DNA from: Stutzerimonas stutzeri
GTDB lineage: Bacteria > Pseudomonadota > Gammaproteobacteria > Pseudomonadales > Pseudomonadaceae
Length of the DNA: 64,000 nt
NCBI RefSeq assembly: GCF_002890895.1
Contig: NZ_POUL01000011.1
Location: 62,001-126,000, forward strand
Direction of reading: 5' to 3'
The notes beneath the pieces are model-generated. The model saw nothing but the letters and a program-made list of their open reading frames with translations, was not told the origin of the DNA and did not search any database. Made by a program: the position numbers and the translations under genes. Positions 45,868 through 55,174 of the stretch are shown here, one piece after another. The stretch's first letter is position 1. Every line of letters starts with the position of its first letter.

Positions 45868-47523
45868 TCACCACAACCACCCCAACCACAGCAAAGCGGC
45901 CAGCAGCCAGGCGCTCATGGTCAGTGCGCTGGTGTTCCAGAAGCGGTTCCAGCGGCGCTCCCGTTGGCGCCAGCGCGGGGCATCGGGCTGGACGGTTGGT
46001 ACGGGCATTGGAGGCCGTAGGGTCAGACGTCGCAGTCGCAGCGACAGCGTCAGCGCCGGGTTAGGCAAATTGGCCAGGCGTGTCGGAACCGTCCAACCAC
46101 GCTTGAGCGCAACGCCAGCCACGCCCAGCGCCAGCAGCAGCGGCCACAGCGCCGCCCAGATGCCACCCGGATAGAGCCCATGCAACATCGGCTCGCGCAG
46201 GGCGGGCCATAGCCAGGGCAATAACAGCGCACAACCGCTGAGCAGCGCCCAGGGCAGTAGTTGGGTTAACGGCGGGCGGTTCGCCGGGGCGTCGCGAGCA
46301 TCCCGACGTAACAGCCACAGCGCGCGGATCAGCAGCAGGGAGGTAGTCAGGCTGCTGAGGCTCAGCCAAATCAGCCAGCCGTCGAATTCACCAGCATGCC
46401 AGACGTCTTTCAGAGCCGTTTTGACTGCCCCGCCGCTGGTCAGCGGCAGCCCCACAATCGCCAGTGCCAGCAGCGCCAACAGCACCCAGCCGATACGAGA
46501 GAGACGACCGGCGTGAATCAACCCTGCGGCTAAAAACAGTGCCCCCTTGGCCAAGCCATGATGGACGCCGTAGAGCATCAGCACGACGGTCATTGCCGTC
46601 AATTGCTCGGGATGCCGCCACGCCAGCGCCAGCAGCATTACCAGATAACCCATCTGACTGACCGACGAATAGGCCAGCACCGCCTTGGCCTCTCTCGTAA
46701 CGAGCCCGAGCAGGGCCGGATAGACGGCACCAAAGATCCCCATGGCAAGCAACACGTCCGCCCAGTTCGACAGCAGCGGATCACTTTCCGGCAGGCAACG
46801 CCAGATGCCCAGCAGCCCGGCCTTGAGCATTGCGCCGGACAACACCGCACTGGCCGGCGCTGGCGCGGCCGGGTGCGCCAGGGGCAACCAGACATGCAGC
46901 GGCCAGAACCCTGCTTTCAAGCCCAGACCGATCAGCAACAAGATCAGCGTCAGGCCGTCCATGGGCAGCGCTTGCCAGGAGGCGAACGAGAAATCGCCGT
47001 CTGCGGCATGGCTGCGCAGCATCAGCCCGGCCAGCAAAGCCATCTCGCCAGTGATTGCCAGTTGCAGATACAACCGCCCGGCACGCCGCGGTCTGGGTCC
47101 GCCCTGATGGACGATCAACCCGTAGGCGGCGAGGCTCATGGCACTGAAGCCGAGATAGAAGCTCAAGGCGTCAGTAGCGATGATCAACAACAGATTGCCA
47201 GCCAGCGCCAACAGCCAGAACGTCCAGAAGCGCAGCCGCTTCGGGTCGTCTTTCTGGCTGCTGCTGGCGAAGATGCCTGCGCAGCCCCAGAGCACGGCGG
47301 TGAACCCCAGCCAGGCGCGGCTGAGGTCGTCACTCGCGCCCCAGCGCACGCCCTCCCATAACATCGGTAGATCCAGCAGCGCCACTGGCTGGACGACCAT
47401 CGTCAGCGCCGGCAAGCAGGCCAGCCACAGCCAGCCGATGGCGCGCTCGCGCCAGATCGCCAGGCTGGCCGCCGCCATGAGCGGCGCCAGCGGCACCAAT
47501 AACCAGAGCCAGGCGCCACTCAT
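45868..47523 (-). CDS. Third antiporter-like (NuoL/NuoM-type) subunit of an Mrp-like complex
   Basis: A 551-residue, about 14-TM protein of the proton-conducting NuoL/M/N group. The core motif is IGLGLKAGFWPLHVWLPLAH (key Lys), followed by PASAVLSGAMLKAGLLGIWR with a second Lys. Further helices and a hydrophilic tail rich in Arg complete it. Canonical Mrp antiporters have two such subunits (MrpA, MrpD); this is a third. It is last in the operon, overlapping the preceding gene by 4 bases. Likely a membrane arm for H+ or Na+ translocation. Confidence 0.8.
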   Translation of the reverse strand: MSGAWLWLLVPLAPLMAAASLAIWRERAIGWLWLACLPALTMVVQPVALLDLPMLWEGVRWGASDDLSRAWLGFTAVLWGCAGIFASSSQKDDPKRLRFWTFWLLALAGNLLLIIATDALSFYLGFSAMSLAAYGLIVHQGGPRPRRAGRLYLQLAITGEMALLAGLMLRSHAADGDFSFASWQALPMDGLTLILLLIGLGLKAGFWPLHVWLPLAHPAAPAPASAVLSGAMLKAGLLGIWRCLPESDPLLSNWADVLLAMGIFGAVYPALLGLVTREAKAVLAYSSVSQMGYLVMLLALAWRHPEQLTAMTVVLMLYGVHHGLAKGALFLAAGLIHAGRLSRIGWVLLALLALAIVGLPLTSGGAVKTALKDVWHAGEFDGWLIWLSLSSLTTSLLLIRALWLLRRDARDAPANRPPLTQLLPWALLSGCALLLPWLWPALREPMLHGLYPGGIWAALWPLLLALGVAGVALKRGWTVPTRLANLPNPALTLSLRLRRLTLRPPMPVPTVQPDAPRWRQRERRWNRFWNTSALTMSAWLLAALLWLGWLW

Positions 47524-49016
47524 AGCGCGAACTCTCGGTTGACGATCAGTTGCGCCCAGCCCAGCGGGCTCAAAGCCGTACCTGCCAACACACCTACCAG
47601 CACCGACAGCATGGCCGTGAACAGCGCAGGCAAGAGCAGCATCCAGTGCGTTTCCCAGCGTTCCTCACGCCAGTTGTCATCGTGCCAGTCGGCGGGCGGA
47701 GAGAACCAGCCACGCCACAGCAATGGCAGAAAGTAGCCGGCGTTGAGCAGTGCCGAGCCCATCAGCACCAGCAGCACCCAGTCCTGGCCGACCTCCAGCG
47801 CGCCCATGCCCAACGCCCACTTGCTGACGAAGCCGGCAATCGGCGGGATGCCGATCATGCCTAGCGCACCGATGCTGAAAGCAGTCATGGTCAGCGGCAT
47901 ACGTCGGCCGACACCGTCCATTTCACGGATGCGATGAATGCCCAGGGTTTCGGCGAAGTTGCCGGCGCAATAGAACAAGGTGACCTTCATCAGGCCCTGG
48001 TGAACCAGGTGGGCCAGCCCGCCAACCGCCGCAATGGGGCCGAGTAACGCAACGCCCAAGGTGACATACGACACCTGGCTGATGGTCGAATAGGCCAGGC
48101 GCTTTTTCAGCTCTTGTTGCTGCAAGGCGCGCACCGAGCCGTAAAGGATGGTTGCCGCGGCCAGCCAGAGCAGCGGTCCGGCCATGTCCAGTTGGTCCAT
48201 CGCTTCGGCGCCATAGACGTCATAGATCACCCGGATAATCCCGAACGCACCGGCCTTGACCACCGCCACCGCATGCAACAGTGCACTCACCGGCGCCGGC
48301 GCCACCATCGCTTTCGGCAGCCAGCCGTGCAGGGGTATCAACGCGGCCTTTACGCCAAGCCCCGCCACCAACAGGACGAAGGCGACCCGCAAGGCCAGGT
48401 CGTGCTCGCCCACCGCTGGCAGCAGGTAGCCGCCCGGCTGGAAGTCCTGCCCGCCGACCAAGCCATGCAGCAATGCCACCCCCATCAACACCAACGCCCC
48501 ACCGCCGACGGTATAGGCCAGGTAGACGCGCCCGGCGCGCAGCGCTTCGGCTGTACCGCGATGCACCACCAGCGGGAAGGTGGCCAGGGTCAGCATTTCA
48601 TAGAACAACAGAAAGCTGACCAGATTGCCCGCCAGCGCGAGACCTACGGTGGCACTCACGCACAGGCTGAAATAGCCAAAGAAGCGCGATTGCAGCGGGG
48701 AGTGTTCCAGGTAGCCAATCGCATAGATGGTCGTGGCCAGCCACAGCACCGAAGACAGTGCGACGAACAGCAGTGAAAGCGCATCGCCCTGCAGCACCAG
48801 CGGCGCACCGGGCAGGAACGGCAGACTGAAGCGAAACTCCAGTCCGCGGCTGACGCCGTAGATCATTGCCGATACCAGCAACAGTTTGATTACCACCCCT
48901 GCGAGGTTGAGCGTGACCCGCAAGCGACGCTGCTCTTCGTGCAGGGTGAATATCAGAAGGCCCGGCACCAGCGAGCTGAGCACGATGGCCAGCGGCAACC
49001 AATGGGTCCAGTTCAT
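47520..49016 (-). CDS. MrpD/NuoL-type antiporter subunit
   Basis: A 498-residue, about 14-TM protein. The TM5 glutamate lies in LLFYEMLTLATFPLVVHRG, and the lysine motif in GLGVKAALIPLHGWLPKAM with VSALLHAVAVVKAGAFGI downstream; both residues are essential in MrpA/MrpD and complex I subunits. ATG 49016 overlaps the previous stop codon by 4 bases (ATGA). It resembles the NuoL-like module of MrpA or a second MrpD, as in cyanobacterial-type mrp operons. Confidence 0.85.
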   Translation of the reverse strand: MNWTHWLPLAIVLSSLVPGLLIFTLHEEQRRLRVTLNLAGVVIKLLLVSAMIYGVSRGLEFRFSLPFLPGAPLVLQGDALSLLFVALSSVLWLATTIYAIGYLEHSPLQSRFFGYFSLCVSATVGLALAGNLVSFLLFYEMLTLATFPLVVHRGTAEALRAGRVYLAYTVGGGALVLMGVALLHGLVGGQDFQPGGYLLPAVGEHDLALRVAFVLLVAGLGVKAALIPLHGWLPKAMVAPAPVSALLHAVAVVKAGAFGIIRVIYDVYGAEAMDQLDMAGPLLWLAAATILYGSVRALQQQELKKRLAYSTISQVSYVTLGVALLGPIAAVGGLAHLVHQGLMKVTLFYCAGNFAETLGIHRIREMDGVGRRMPLTMTAFSIGALGMIGIPPIAGFVSKWALGMGALEVGQDWVLLVLMGSALLNAGYFLPLLWRGWFSPPADWHDDNWREERWETHWMLLLPALFTAMLSVLVGVLAGTALSPLGWAQLIVNREFAL

Positions 49017-50437
49017 CGCGCCACCCCGCCAATCCAGAGCAGCAGCGGTTCGCTGATCAGCGCCAAGCCGAGCACCAGCAGCGCTGGCAGCATCGCCAGC
49101 CATTGCGCGACCGAATCAGGTTTGATGCTGGGCGGATTGGGCCGCGCACGGTCGAACCCCAGCGCGACCACACGGAACACATAGGCCGCCGACATCAGCG
49201 TGCCGAGCAGCACACCGAAGGCCCACGGCCAGTGCTGCGGCTGCTCGAACAGCGGCTGCAGCAGCAACCACTTGGCGAGAAAGCCTCCGCTGGGCGGCAG
49301 ACCGATCAGGCTGCCGCCCGCGACAGCAAAGGTCGCCATGGCCACCGGCATGTTCTGGCTGGCGCCTTTCAGCGCCCGCACCCGACGCGTACCCAACACC
49401 CGCTGCAGCTCGCCCGCGGCGAGGAACATCGACACCTTGGCCAAGCCGTGAGCAAGGATGAACAGCCACAGCGCCGCTTCCATTCGCGGTTCCTGCCAGT
49501 GCAGCAACAGGCCGAGCGCCAGCAGCGCATAGCCCAGCTGGGCAACTGTCGAATAGGCCACCAGCACCTTCAGCCGCGGCGCGCGCAGCGCCGACCAGCC
49601 ACCGGATATCAGCGCGAGAATGCCGGCTCCGGCGAACAGAAACCCCGCCTGGCGTCCCAGCTCCGGTGGCGCGATCTCGCTCCAGATAAGCCAGAGGATG
49701 TAGATCGGCCCCTTGACCACCAGCGCCGAAAGCAAGGCGCTGACGGCGGTCGGGGCGCCCGAGTGCGCCGGTGGCAGCCACAGGTGCAGCGGCCACAATG
49801 CGGCCTTGAGCATCAGCCCGACACTCATCAGTAGCAGCGCCAGCCGGGTCGTCTTGTCGGCCTCGGCCAACTCGGCCAGCACCAGAACGTCCAGCACGCC
49901 GTAGCGGCCATAGAACAATGCGACACCAAACAGATAGGCGAGCGAGCCGGCCAGCGACAGCATCAGGTAATTGAAGGCCGGTCGATAAGCCTTGCGTCCG
50001 GCCAGCGCCACCAATGCCACGGCGCTGAGGCTGAGCAACTCGAGCGTCACATACAGGTTGAACAGGTCCGCCGACAGCCACAGTGCCGCCAGCGAGGCAT
50101 GCAGCAGACAGGACAGTGGCCAGTAATCCTCGCTGCCGGTGGCGTGGGGGCTGCGTGCCGCGTACAAAGCCACCAGTAGATGCAGCCCTGCGGTGAATAC
50201 CATCAGCAATGCAGTCAGCGGGGTCAGCTGGAAACGGATCGCCAGTGGCGTTTCCCAGCCGCCGATCTGCAACAGTTGTGGCCCGAGCTGCATCGTCTGC
50301 TGCAAGGCAAACGCTGCGGCGATCAGGCTGGCAGCACTCATCCCGATCACGCAGAGGCCACTGCGACCGGGCCGCAGCAACACCAGCAGCAGACCGGCCA
50401 CCAGCGGTAATGACAGGCTCAGCAATGCCGCATTCAT
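49013..50437 (-). CDS. MrpD-type antiporter subunit
   Basis: A 474-residue, about 14-TM protein. The TM5 acid is in LYVTLELLSLSAVALVAL and the Lys motif in GLMLKAALWPLHLWLPPAH; SGAPTAVSALLSALVVKGP follows. Overlap of 4 bases with the MrpC gene (ATGA). The position directly after mrpC matches mrpD in all known operons, so this is the best candidate for the true MrpD. Confidence 0.87.
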   Translation of the reverse strand: MNAALLSLSLPLVAGLLLVLLRPGRSGLCVIGMSAASLIAAAFALQQTMQLGPQLLQIGGWETPLAIRFQLTPLTALLMVFTAGLHLLVALYAARSPHATGSEDYWPLSCLLHASLAALWLSADLFNLYVTLELLSLSAVALVALAGRKAYRPAFNYLMLSLAGSLAYLFGVALFYGRYGVLDVLVLAELAEADKTTRLALLLMSVGLMLKAALWPLHLWLPPAHSGAPTAVSALLSALVVKGPIYILWLIWSEIAPPELGRQAGFLFAGAGILALISGGWSALRAPRLKVLVAYSTVAQLGYALLALGLLLHWQEPRMEAALWLFILAHGLAKVSMFLAAGELQRVLGTRRVRALKGASQNMPVAMATFAVAGGSLIGLPPSGGFLAKWLLLQPLFEQPQHWPWAFGVLLGTLMSAAYVFRVVALGFDRARPNPPSIKPDSVAQWLAMLPALLVLGLALISEPLLLWIGGVAR

Positions 50438-50739
50438 TGCCGCGGCTCCTGCTGTTGTTCCTGCGATTGAGGCTGGCTGCCATGCGCCACACTGGCCAAC
50501 CGCAGCGCCAGGGCAGTCGCACTGATCGCCACCACCAGCCCGGTTACCACCAGCGCGACCAGCAGCGGATCGCTCGGCTGGCTGCGGGTGGCCAGGGCGA
50601 TCATCACCAGGAACACACCACTGCCCATCAGGTTGAAAGCGATGATCCTGCGCAGCGCCTGGCGCAGGGTCAGCAGCCCGTGCAGCCCAAGCAACCACAG
50701 CGCGGCCCCGATGATCATCCAGAACAGGCTGCTGCTCAT
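50434..50739 (-). CDS. MrpC/NuoK-type subunit
   Basis: A 101-residue, three-TM protein of the NuoK/MnhC family (MSSSLFWMIIGAALWLLGLH; IAFNLMGSGVFLVMIALATR; DPLLVALVVTGLVVAISATA). The PLLVALVVTGLVV motif with its preceding Asp is characteristic. The 4-base overlaps on both sides (50736-50739 and 50434-50437) show strict translational coupling. Confidence 0.9.
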   Translation of the reverse strand: MSSSLFWMIIGAALWLLGLHGLLTLRQALRRIIAFNLMGSGVFLVMIALATRSQPSDPLLVALVVTGLVVAISATALALRLASVAHGSQPQSQEQQQEPRQ

Positions 50740-51647
50740 GAGGAGACTTCCTCCCCTTCGCCCACGACCAGCAGACTGAGGCTTGCCGCGATCGACAGCG
50801 TCGCGACCGTCTCGATCATCAGGATGATCTGTTTGGCCGCCCCGCCCGGGTACGCCAGCCAACCCTCACCCAGCCAGGCCGTCGCCACTGCAACACCGAC
50901 GAACACCAGCAGGCCACCCAGGACCAGCAAGCGCAACGGCATGAACGACCAGCGCAAGCGGGGCAACAGACCCGATAACCGCAGCAGCACCACACCTGAC
51001 GCCAACAGCGCACCGGCCTGAAAGGCGCCACCCGGCGCACTGGCGCCCCGCCAGAGAATGTAGCCGGCGGCCAGCACCAGCAGCGGCGCCAGCACCCGCG
51101 CCCAGGCCCGCAGCAGCGGCCAGGGTTCGGCCAGATCCAGCGGTCGCGGCCCGAGTTGCCGGGCGCCGAGCAGCGCCAGCAACAGGACGGCCAGTTCGAG
51201 CAAGGTGTCCCAGGCGCGGTAGTTCAGCAGCACCGCCGTCACCGGATGGCTGACGCCAGTTTCGTCCAGATGTCGAGTGATAAATGTTGGCAGACGCGGC
51301 TCGACCTCACTCAGCGGCGCGAGCCCTTGCACCAGCAGGATCAGCATCGGCAGCACCACAGCCGCCGCGCCGAGGCGCAATCGCGTGCCGGTGGCCTCCG
51401 GCAGATCTGCAGGCCCAGGCTGGCGCGACAGTGCGGTGAACAACAGAACGCCGGTAAGCCCCGCGCCGATGGCTGCTTCGGCCAGCGCCAGGTCCGCCGC
51501 GCCGAGACGCGCCCAGATCAACGCGAGCGCCAAGCCGAAGGCGATGAACAGCAACACGCTGGCGTAGAGATTGCGGCCATGCAGCGCGCCGAAGGCAAGG
51601 CCGAGCACCAGCAAGCCGAGTACCCCGTCGAACAGCCACTCAGTCAT
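50736..51647 (-). CDS. Fused DUF4040 (MbhD-like) + MrpB subunit
   Basis: A 303-residue membrane protein. The N-terminal part (about 1-80) is a DUF4040/MbhD-type domain (LYASVLLFIAFGLALALIWA; AAIGAGLTGVLLFTAL), which corresponds to the C-terminal segment of canonical MrpA. The C-terminal part (about 165-300) is an MnhB/MrpB domain with APGGAFQAGALLASGVVLL. So pieces of MrpA and MrpB are joined in one protein, while the large NuoL-like part of MrpA is encoded separately downstream. Confidence 0.85.
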   Translation of the reverse strand: MTEWLFDGVLGLLVLGLAFGALHGRNLYASVLLFIAFGLALALIWARLGAADLALAEAAIGAGLTGVLLFTALSRQPGPADLPEATGTRLRLGAAAVVLPMLILLVQGLAPLSEVEPRLPTFITRHLDETGVSHPVTAVLLNYRAWDTLLELAVLLLALLGARQLGPRPLDLAEPWPLLRAWARVLAPLLVLAAGYILWRGASAPGGAFQAGALLASGVVLLRLSGLLPRLRWSFMPLRLLVLGGLLVFVGVAVATAWLGEGWLAYPGGAAKQIILMIETVATLSIAASLSLLVVGEGEEVSS

Positions 51648-51936
51648 CGCGTGGCTCCTCGCCAGCCTGCCGCGCCAGCAATTGGCACGCCGTGGCGCTG
51701 GAGGCCAGCAACAACAGCCAGATCAGCAGCATCTGCCCGACCTCCCAGAGGCTGTCGGCACGCAGCGAGAGGCCGGCGATGACCAGCCCGAGGCCCAGGG
51801 TGTCGGCCTTGGTCAGGGCATGCAGGCGGCTCACCGTATCGGGAAAGCGCAGCAGACCGATGCTGCCTGCCACGAAGAACAGCAGGCCACCGATCAGCAG
51901 CAGCCAGCTGAGGCCATTCAATAACGGCTCAGTCAT
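51640..51936 (-). CDS. MrpG subunit
   Basis: A 98-residue, three-TM protein of the MnhG/PhaG family: WLLLIGGLLFFVAGSIGLLR, FPDTVSRLHALTKADTLGLG and a final TM. The F-P-D-x-x-S/T-R-x-H motif is diagnostic. ATG 51936 overlaps MrpF by 8 bases; the open frame upstream to 52044 is rejected. Confidence 0.9.
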   Translation of the reverse strand: MTEPLLNGLSWLLLIGGLLFFVAGSIGLLRFPDTVSRLHALTKADTLGLGLVIAGLSLRADSLWEVGQMLLIWLLLLASSATACQLLARQAGEEPRDD

Positions 51937-52180
51937 GCCGACTCCTGCGCAGCAACTGCACCAGCGCGGCGCTCGCGACTGCGGCGAGCAACCCCAGCAG
52001 CAGCGCCACATCACGCAACGCTGGCTGCTCTTGCCATTGCGCAAGCACCAGCAGCAAAGCCGTGCCGGTGGTGCCGAACAGTTGAATGGCCAGCAGCCGG
52101 TCTACCCGTGCCGGTCCCAGCACCACGCGCCCGAGCCCAATCATGATGGTCAGCAGCAACAAGGCGGAATACAGCGCCAT
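51929..52180 (-). CDS. MrpF subunit
   Basis: An 83-residue, three-TM protein of the MnhF family. The motif RVVLGPARVDRLLAIQLFGT contains the conserved G-P-x-x-x-D-R and supports the call. ATG 52180 shares one base with the mrpE stop codon; the TTG just upstream is not needed. Confidence 0.9.
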   Translation of the reverse strand: MALYSALLLLTIMIGLGRVVLGPARVDRLLAIQLFGTTGTALLLVLAQWQEQPALRDVALLLGLLAAVASAALVQLLRRSRHD

Positions 52181-52671
52181 CAAGGCCTGTCTCCGGGCGC
52201 AAGCAATCGCTCCAGTCGCCGTTCGAGGCTGTGCACGGTGGCCTCCCAGGGCTGCCGCTCATCGAGCACGTGCACGCGCATCCGATCGCCCTCTACCTGC
52301 GAGGCCAGAGTGCCCGGCAGCAGGCCCACCAGCGCCGAAAGCACCAGCCTTACCTGCGATGAAGAAGACGTGAGGGAGTAATCAAGCCAGGCCGGCTGCA
52401 GCGGCCGATTGGGATGCAGCGCGCGCAATGCCACATCCCAGGCGCCTGCGGCCATCTTGCCAAGAAAGAACCCGAGAAAACCCGGCAGCGCAGCCAGCGA
52501 GGGATGCCAAGGTCGCTGACCCAGCCAGAGCGACAGCCCGGCAGCGAGCAGGATGCTCGGTACGCCCAAGACCCAGCCGGCCCCTTCGGTGAACAACGCC
52601 CAGACCAACGCATACAGCGCCACCCAGCCCAGCCCGTCGAGCCAGCGGCGCTGCCCTCCGAGTTCGCCCAT
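52180..52671 (-). CDS. MrpE subunit
   Basis: A 163-residue protein of the MnhE family with N-terminal TM helices (LYALVWALFTEG, VPSILLAAGLSLWL) and a soluble C-terminal part with LLPGTLASQVEGDRMRVHVL, the MrpE signature. ATG 52671 has AGGAGA upstream. It is the first gene of the E-F-G-(A'B)-C-D-D'-D'' cluster. The order starting with E is found in some halophilic or marine gammaproteobacteria. Confidence 0.88.
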   Translation of the reverse strand: MGELGGQRRWLDGLGWVALYALVWALFTEGAGWVLGVPSILLAAGLSLWLGQRPWHPSLAALPGFLGFFLGKMAAGAWDVALRALHPNRPLQPAWLDYSLTSSSSQVRLVLSALVGLLPGTLASQVEGDRMRVHVLDERQPWEATVHSLERRLERLLAPGDRP

Positions 52672-52691
52672 CGCTGTATCTCCTTGTTTGA

Positions 52692-52713
52692 CCACGTTCT
52701 GTATTGAACGTGG
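52692..52713 (-). promoter_or_regulatory. Hairpin between GH65 gene and mrpE
   Basis: CCACGTT and AACGTGG form a seven-pair stem with an 8-base loop, 21 bases upstream of mrpE and about 62 bases after the GH65 stop codon. No T-tail, so transcription may continue from the GH65 gene into the mrp genes. It could act as an operator or RNA-processing site. Confidence 0.5.
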
Positions 52714-52774
52714 CCGGCGCTGCGGCGTTCCGCTGTCCCGACGCTCAGGCTTGTTTCAATGCGTTGCCAACCGC

Positions 52775-55174
52775 TCAGCTCGGCGACTGGCAACGGATTT
52801 CAAGCGATTCGCCCGGCGCGAGCTCGCGCTTTCCTTCAGCGTAGTGCAACGGCACCGGGGCGACGTTGGCGGAATCGGCCCGTACCACCAGCGCGCCATT
52901 GGCCAGTTGCAGATGCAGGCGCGCCTGCCGAAACAGCAGGGACAGCGAGACCGGCGGCAGCGAAGCCGGCGGCGACGGGAACAGGTGCAGCCCATCGAGT
53001 TCCAGCCGAACGCCCAGGTAGTGACGCTGCAACACGTCCAGCGAGCCGCTCATGGCGCCGAGGTGCACGCCCTCTTGGGTGCCGCGATTGCCTGGCGAAC
53101 CCAGGTCGGTGGCCAGTGCCTGCTGGTAGTAAGCCCAGGACGCCTCGAGGTCGATGTCGGCGAGCGCACCGGCACACACCACTTTGGACAGACTCGACTC
53201 ATGGGTGATGCGCGCCAAGTGGTAGGCCAGGGTGCGCCGCGCGCTGGCGGCGTCATGGGGATAACCAAGACGCTGGAGAATCCCCTGCAGGGTCTGTTGA
53301 GGCACCAGGTAGTAGGCCATCAGCACATCGGCCTGCTTGGTCAGCTGGTAACGGTCGCAGCTGTCATGTCGCGCTTCGAGCATCCAGTCCAGCCGCGGAC
53401 GATCGCCGTGCAACCATTCCTGCGGCGGTGGTTCCAGCCGGTCGAATCCCTCGAACTGACTGAGCAGCTGGTCATCGACAAACGGCAGGTAGAGGCCCTC
53501 GGCAACCGTCTGCCAATGCTCAGGCTCGTCCGGCTCCATCACCAGACGCTCCCGCAGAGCATCCGCATCCGCCTCGCTGAGCAAGGCCAGCACCTGCCGC
53601 GCACGGTCCAGCGTCCAGGCGGCCATCAGATTGGTGTAGGTGTTGTTGTTCAGGCCGGGCTCAGCCGCGTCCGGGTAGCCGTTGTGATACTCGTCGGGGC
53701 CGATCACGCCGCAAATCAGGTAGCGCTGTCGCGACGCATCGAACTGCGCAATGCTGGCCCAGAACCGCGCCACTTCGATGATCAGCTCGCCAACGGGGCC
53801 GGCCAACAGCGCCTCGTCAGCGGTTGCCAGGTAGAGTTGCCAGGCATCGTAGGCCACGGCGGACCCGATGTGCCGCTGCAGACGTGTGTGGTCGGCCATC
53901 CAGCGCCCCGACATCGGGTTGCACTGCCAGGGCGGCGTCTCCTCCTCGCCGGATTGGGCGCTGCGCCAGGGAAACATGGCGCCACGCAAACCGGCTCGGT
54001 GCGCCCGTTCGCGCGCCTTTTTGAGCCGAGCATAGCGGTAATCCAGCAGGCTTCTGGCCAGCTCCGGCCAATGGGTCGCGAGCACCGGAAAAGCGAACAG
54101 CTCATCCCAGAACACCTGACCGTAATAGCCTTCCATCCAGCCTCTCGGCGGAAAGCCAAGGTCGCGGCCGACACTGTGTGGCGAAACTGTTTGCAGCAGG
54201 TGAAAAGCATGAAAGTGCAAGGTTCGCTGAAGCTCTGGATCGTCCGAGGCGAGTGCGTGTCCCTGCCACAGGGTTCTCCAGGCCTCGGCGCTCGCCTGTT
54301 CCAGCTGCTCATACTCGCCGCCAGGCAACTGTCGCCATGCCTCGCTACGGGCATCCTTATCGGTAACCGGGCACTCCTCGTCGATCAGCACCACCACCCG
54401 CTTTTCCATGATCAACCGACCGTCGTCCGGCACCGCGCAGCGGGCGTCCTGAATCAGTCGCTGTTCGTAGGTGGTGCTACGCCATTGGAGCTGTCGCCCA
54501 GGCGTCCGGAGCTGCATCGCCATCGCCAGGCGCTGGCGATGATCATGCAATCGGGCGCTGAGGGTGGTGGTGCCGTTGTCGTCATGGTCGAACGCCAGGT
54601 GCTGCAGACGGCGCCCTTCATAGGCGCGGTTGCGCTCCACCCCGGCGTTAACTACGCCACCGTCGAGCACTGAGCGCAGGCGCACCTCGAGACCTGGCGG
54701 CAACTGCAGCTCCCAGCGCAACACGGCGAGATTGGGTGTCGCCATGCTAACCAGACGACGCTCCAGCAGCTCCACCCGATGCCCCGCCAGCTCGAAGCTG
54801 AGTTGCCGCTCGAGCGCGCCATCGTCCAGATTCAGCGCTTGCCGATAGCGCTGCAAATCGACCCCATCGAGGCTGAACCAGTCGCCATCCCCCAGCGCAA
54901 AGCTGAGACCGAACGGATCCGGCACGTTGACCAAGGCTGCCATGTGCACCGTATCGCCATTGACCTCGTGCGGCGCCTGGTCATACCAGCCAGCGCGGTA
55001 GAAGCCGGCGTAGTGCTTGCTGTCATCCGCATGGAGCCTTAGCGATGCTTCAGGGGCACTGGCCCGCCATGACAAGACGCCGTTGCCCAAGGCCAGCAAG
55101 GCTTCGCGACGACGCTCGTCATCGCGGTCGTAATGTTCGAAAACGATCTGGGACGCCGTGTTCGATTCAGCCAT
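52775..55174 (-). CDS. Glycoside hydrolase family 65 protein (phosphorylase-like)
   Basis: A 799-residue cytoplasmic protein with the GH65 architecture: N-terminal beta-sandwich (about 1-270), linker, (alpha/alpha)6 catalytic barrel (about 310-690) and C-terminal beta-layer. Motifs seen are GYYGQVFWDELFAFP, the catalytic-acid IGPDEYHNGYP, LNNNTYTNLMAAW and LTKQADVLMAYYL. GH65 enzymes phosphorolyse or hydrolyse alpha-glucosides (maltose, trehalose, kojibiose, nigerose, 2-O-alpha-glucosylglycerol). Substrate cannot be told. No signal peptide. The start overlaps the PfkB kinase end by 8 bases. Confidence 0.88.
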   Translation of the reverse strand: MAESNTASQIVFEHYDRDDERRREALLALGNGVLSWRASAPEASLRLHADDSKHYAGFYRAGWYDQAPHEVNGDTVHMAALVNVPDPFGLSFALGDGDWFSLDGVDLQRYRQALNLDDGALERQLSFELAGHRVELLERRLVSMATPNLAVLRWELQLPPGLEVRLRSVLDGGVVNAGVERNRAYEGRRLQHLAFDHDDNGTTTLSARLHDHRQRLAMAMQLRTPGRQLQWRSTTYEQRLIQDARCAVPDDGRLIMEKRVVVLIDEECPVTDKDARSEAWRQLPGGEYEQLEQASAEAWRTLWQGHALASDDPELQRTLHFHAFHLLQTVSPHSVGRDLGFPPRGWMEGYYGQVFWDELFAFPVLATHWPELARSLLDYRYARLKKARERAHRAGLRGAMFPWRSAQSGEEETPPWQCNPMSGRWMADHTRLQRHIGSAVAYDAWQLYLATADEALLAGPVGELIIEVARFWASIAQFDASRQRYLICGVIGPDEYHNGYPDAAEPGLNNNTYTNLMAAWTLDRARQVLALLSEADADALRERLVMEPDEPEHWQTVAEGLYLPFVDDQLLSQFEGFDRLEPPPQEWLHGDRPRLDWMLEARHDSCDRYQLTKQADVLMAYYLVPQQTLQGILQRLGYPHDAASARRTLAYHLARITHESSLSKVVCAGALADIDLEASWAYYQQALATDLGSPGNRGTQEGVHLGAMSGSLDVLQRHYLGVRLELDGLHLFPSPPASLPPVSLSLLFRQARLHLQLANGALVVRADSANVAPVPLHYAEGKRELAPGESLEIRCQSPS

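Noticed and set aside
52553-54673. 706-codon frame opposite GH65 gene
   Set aside because: Antisense to a complete GH65 protein with catalytic motifs; no ribosome site or recognisable domain.
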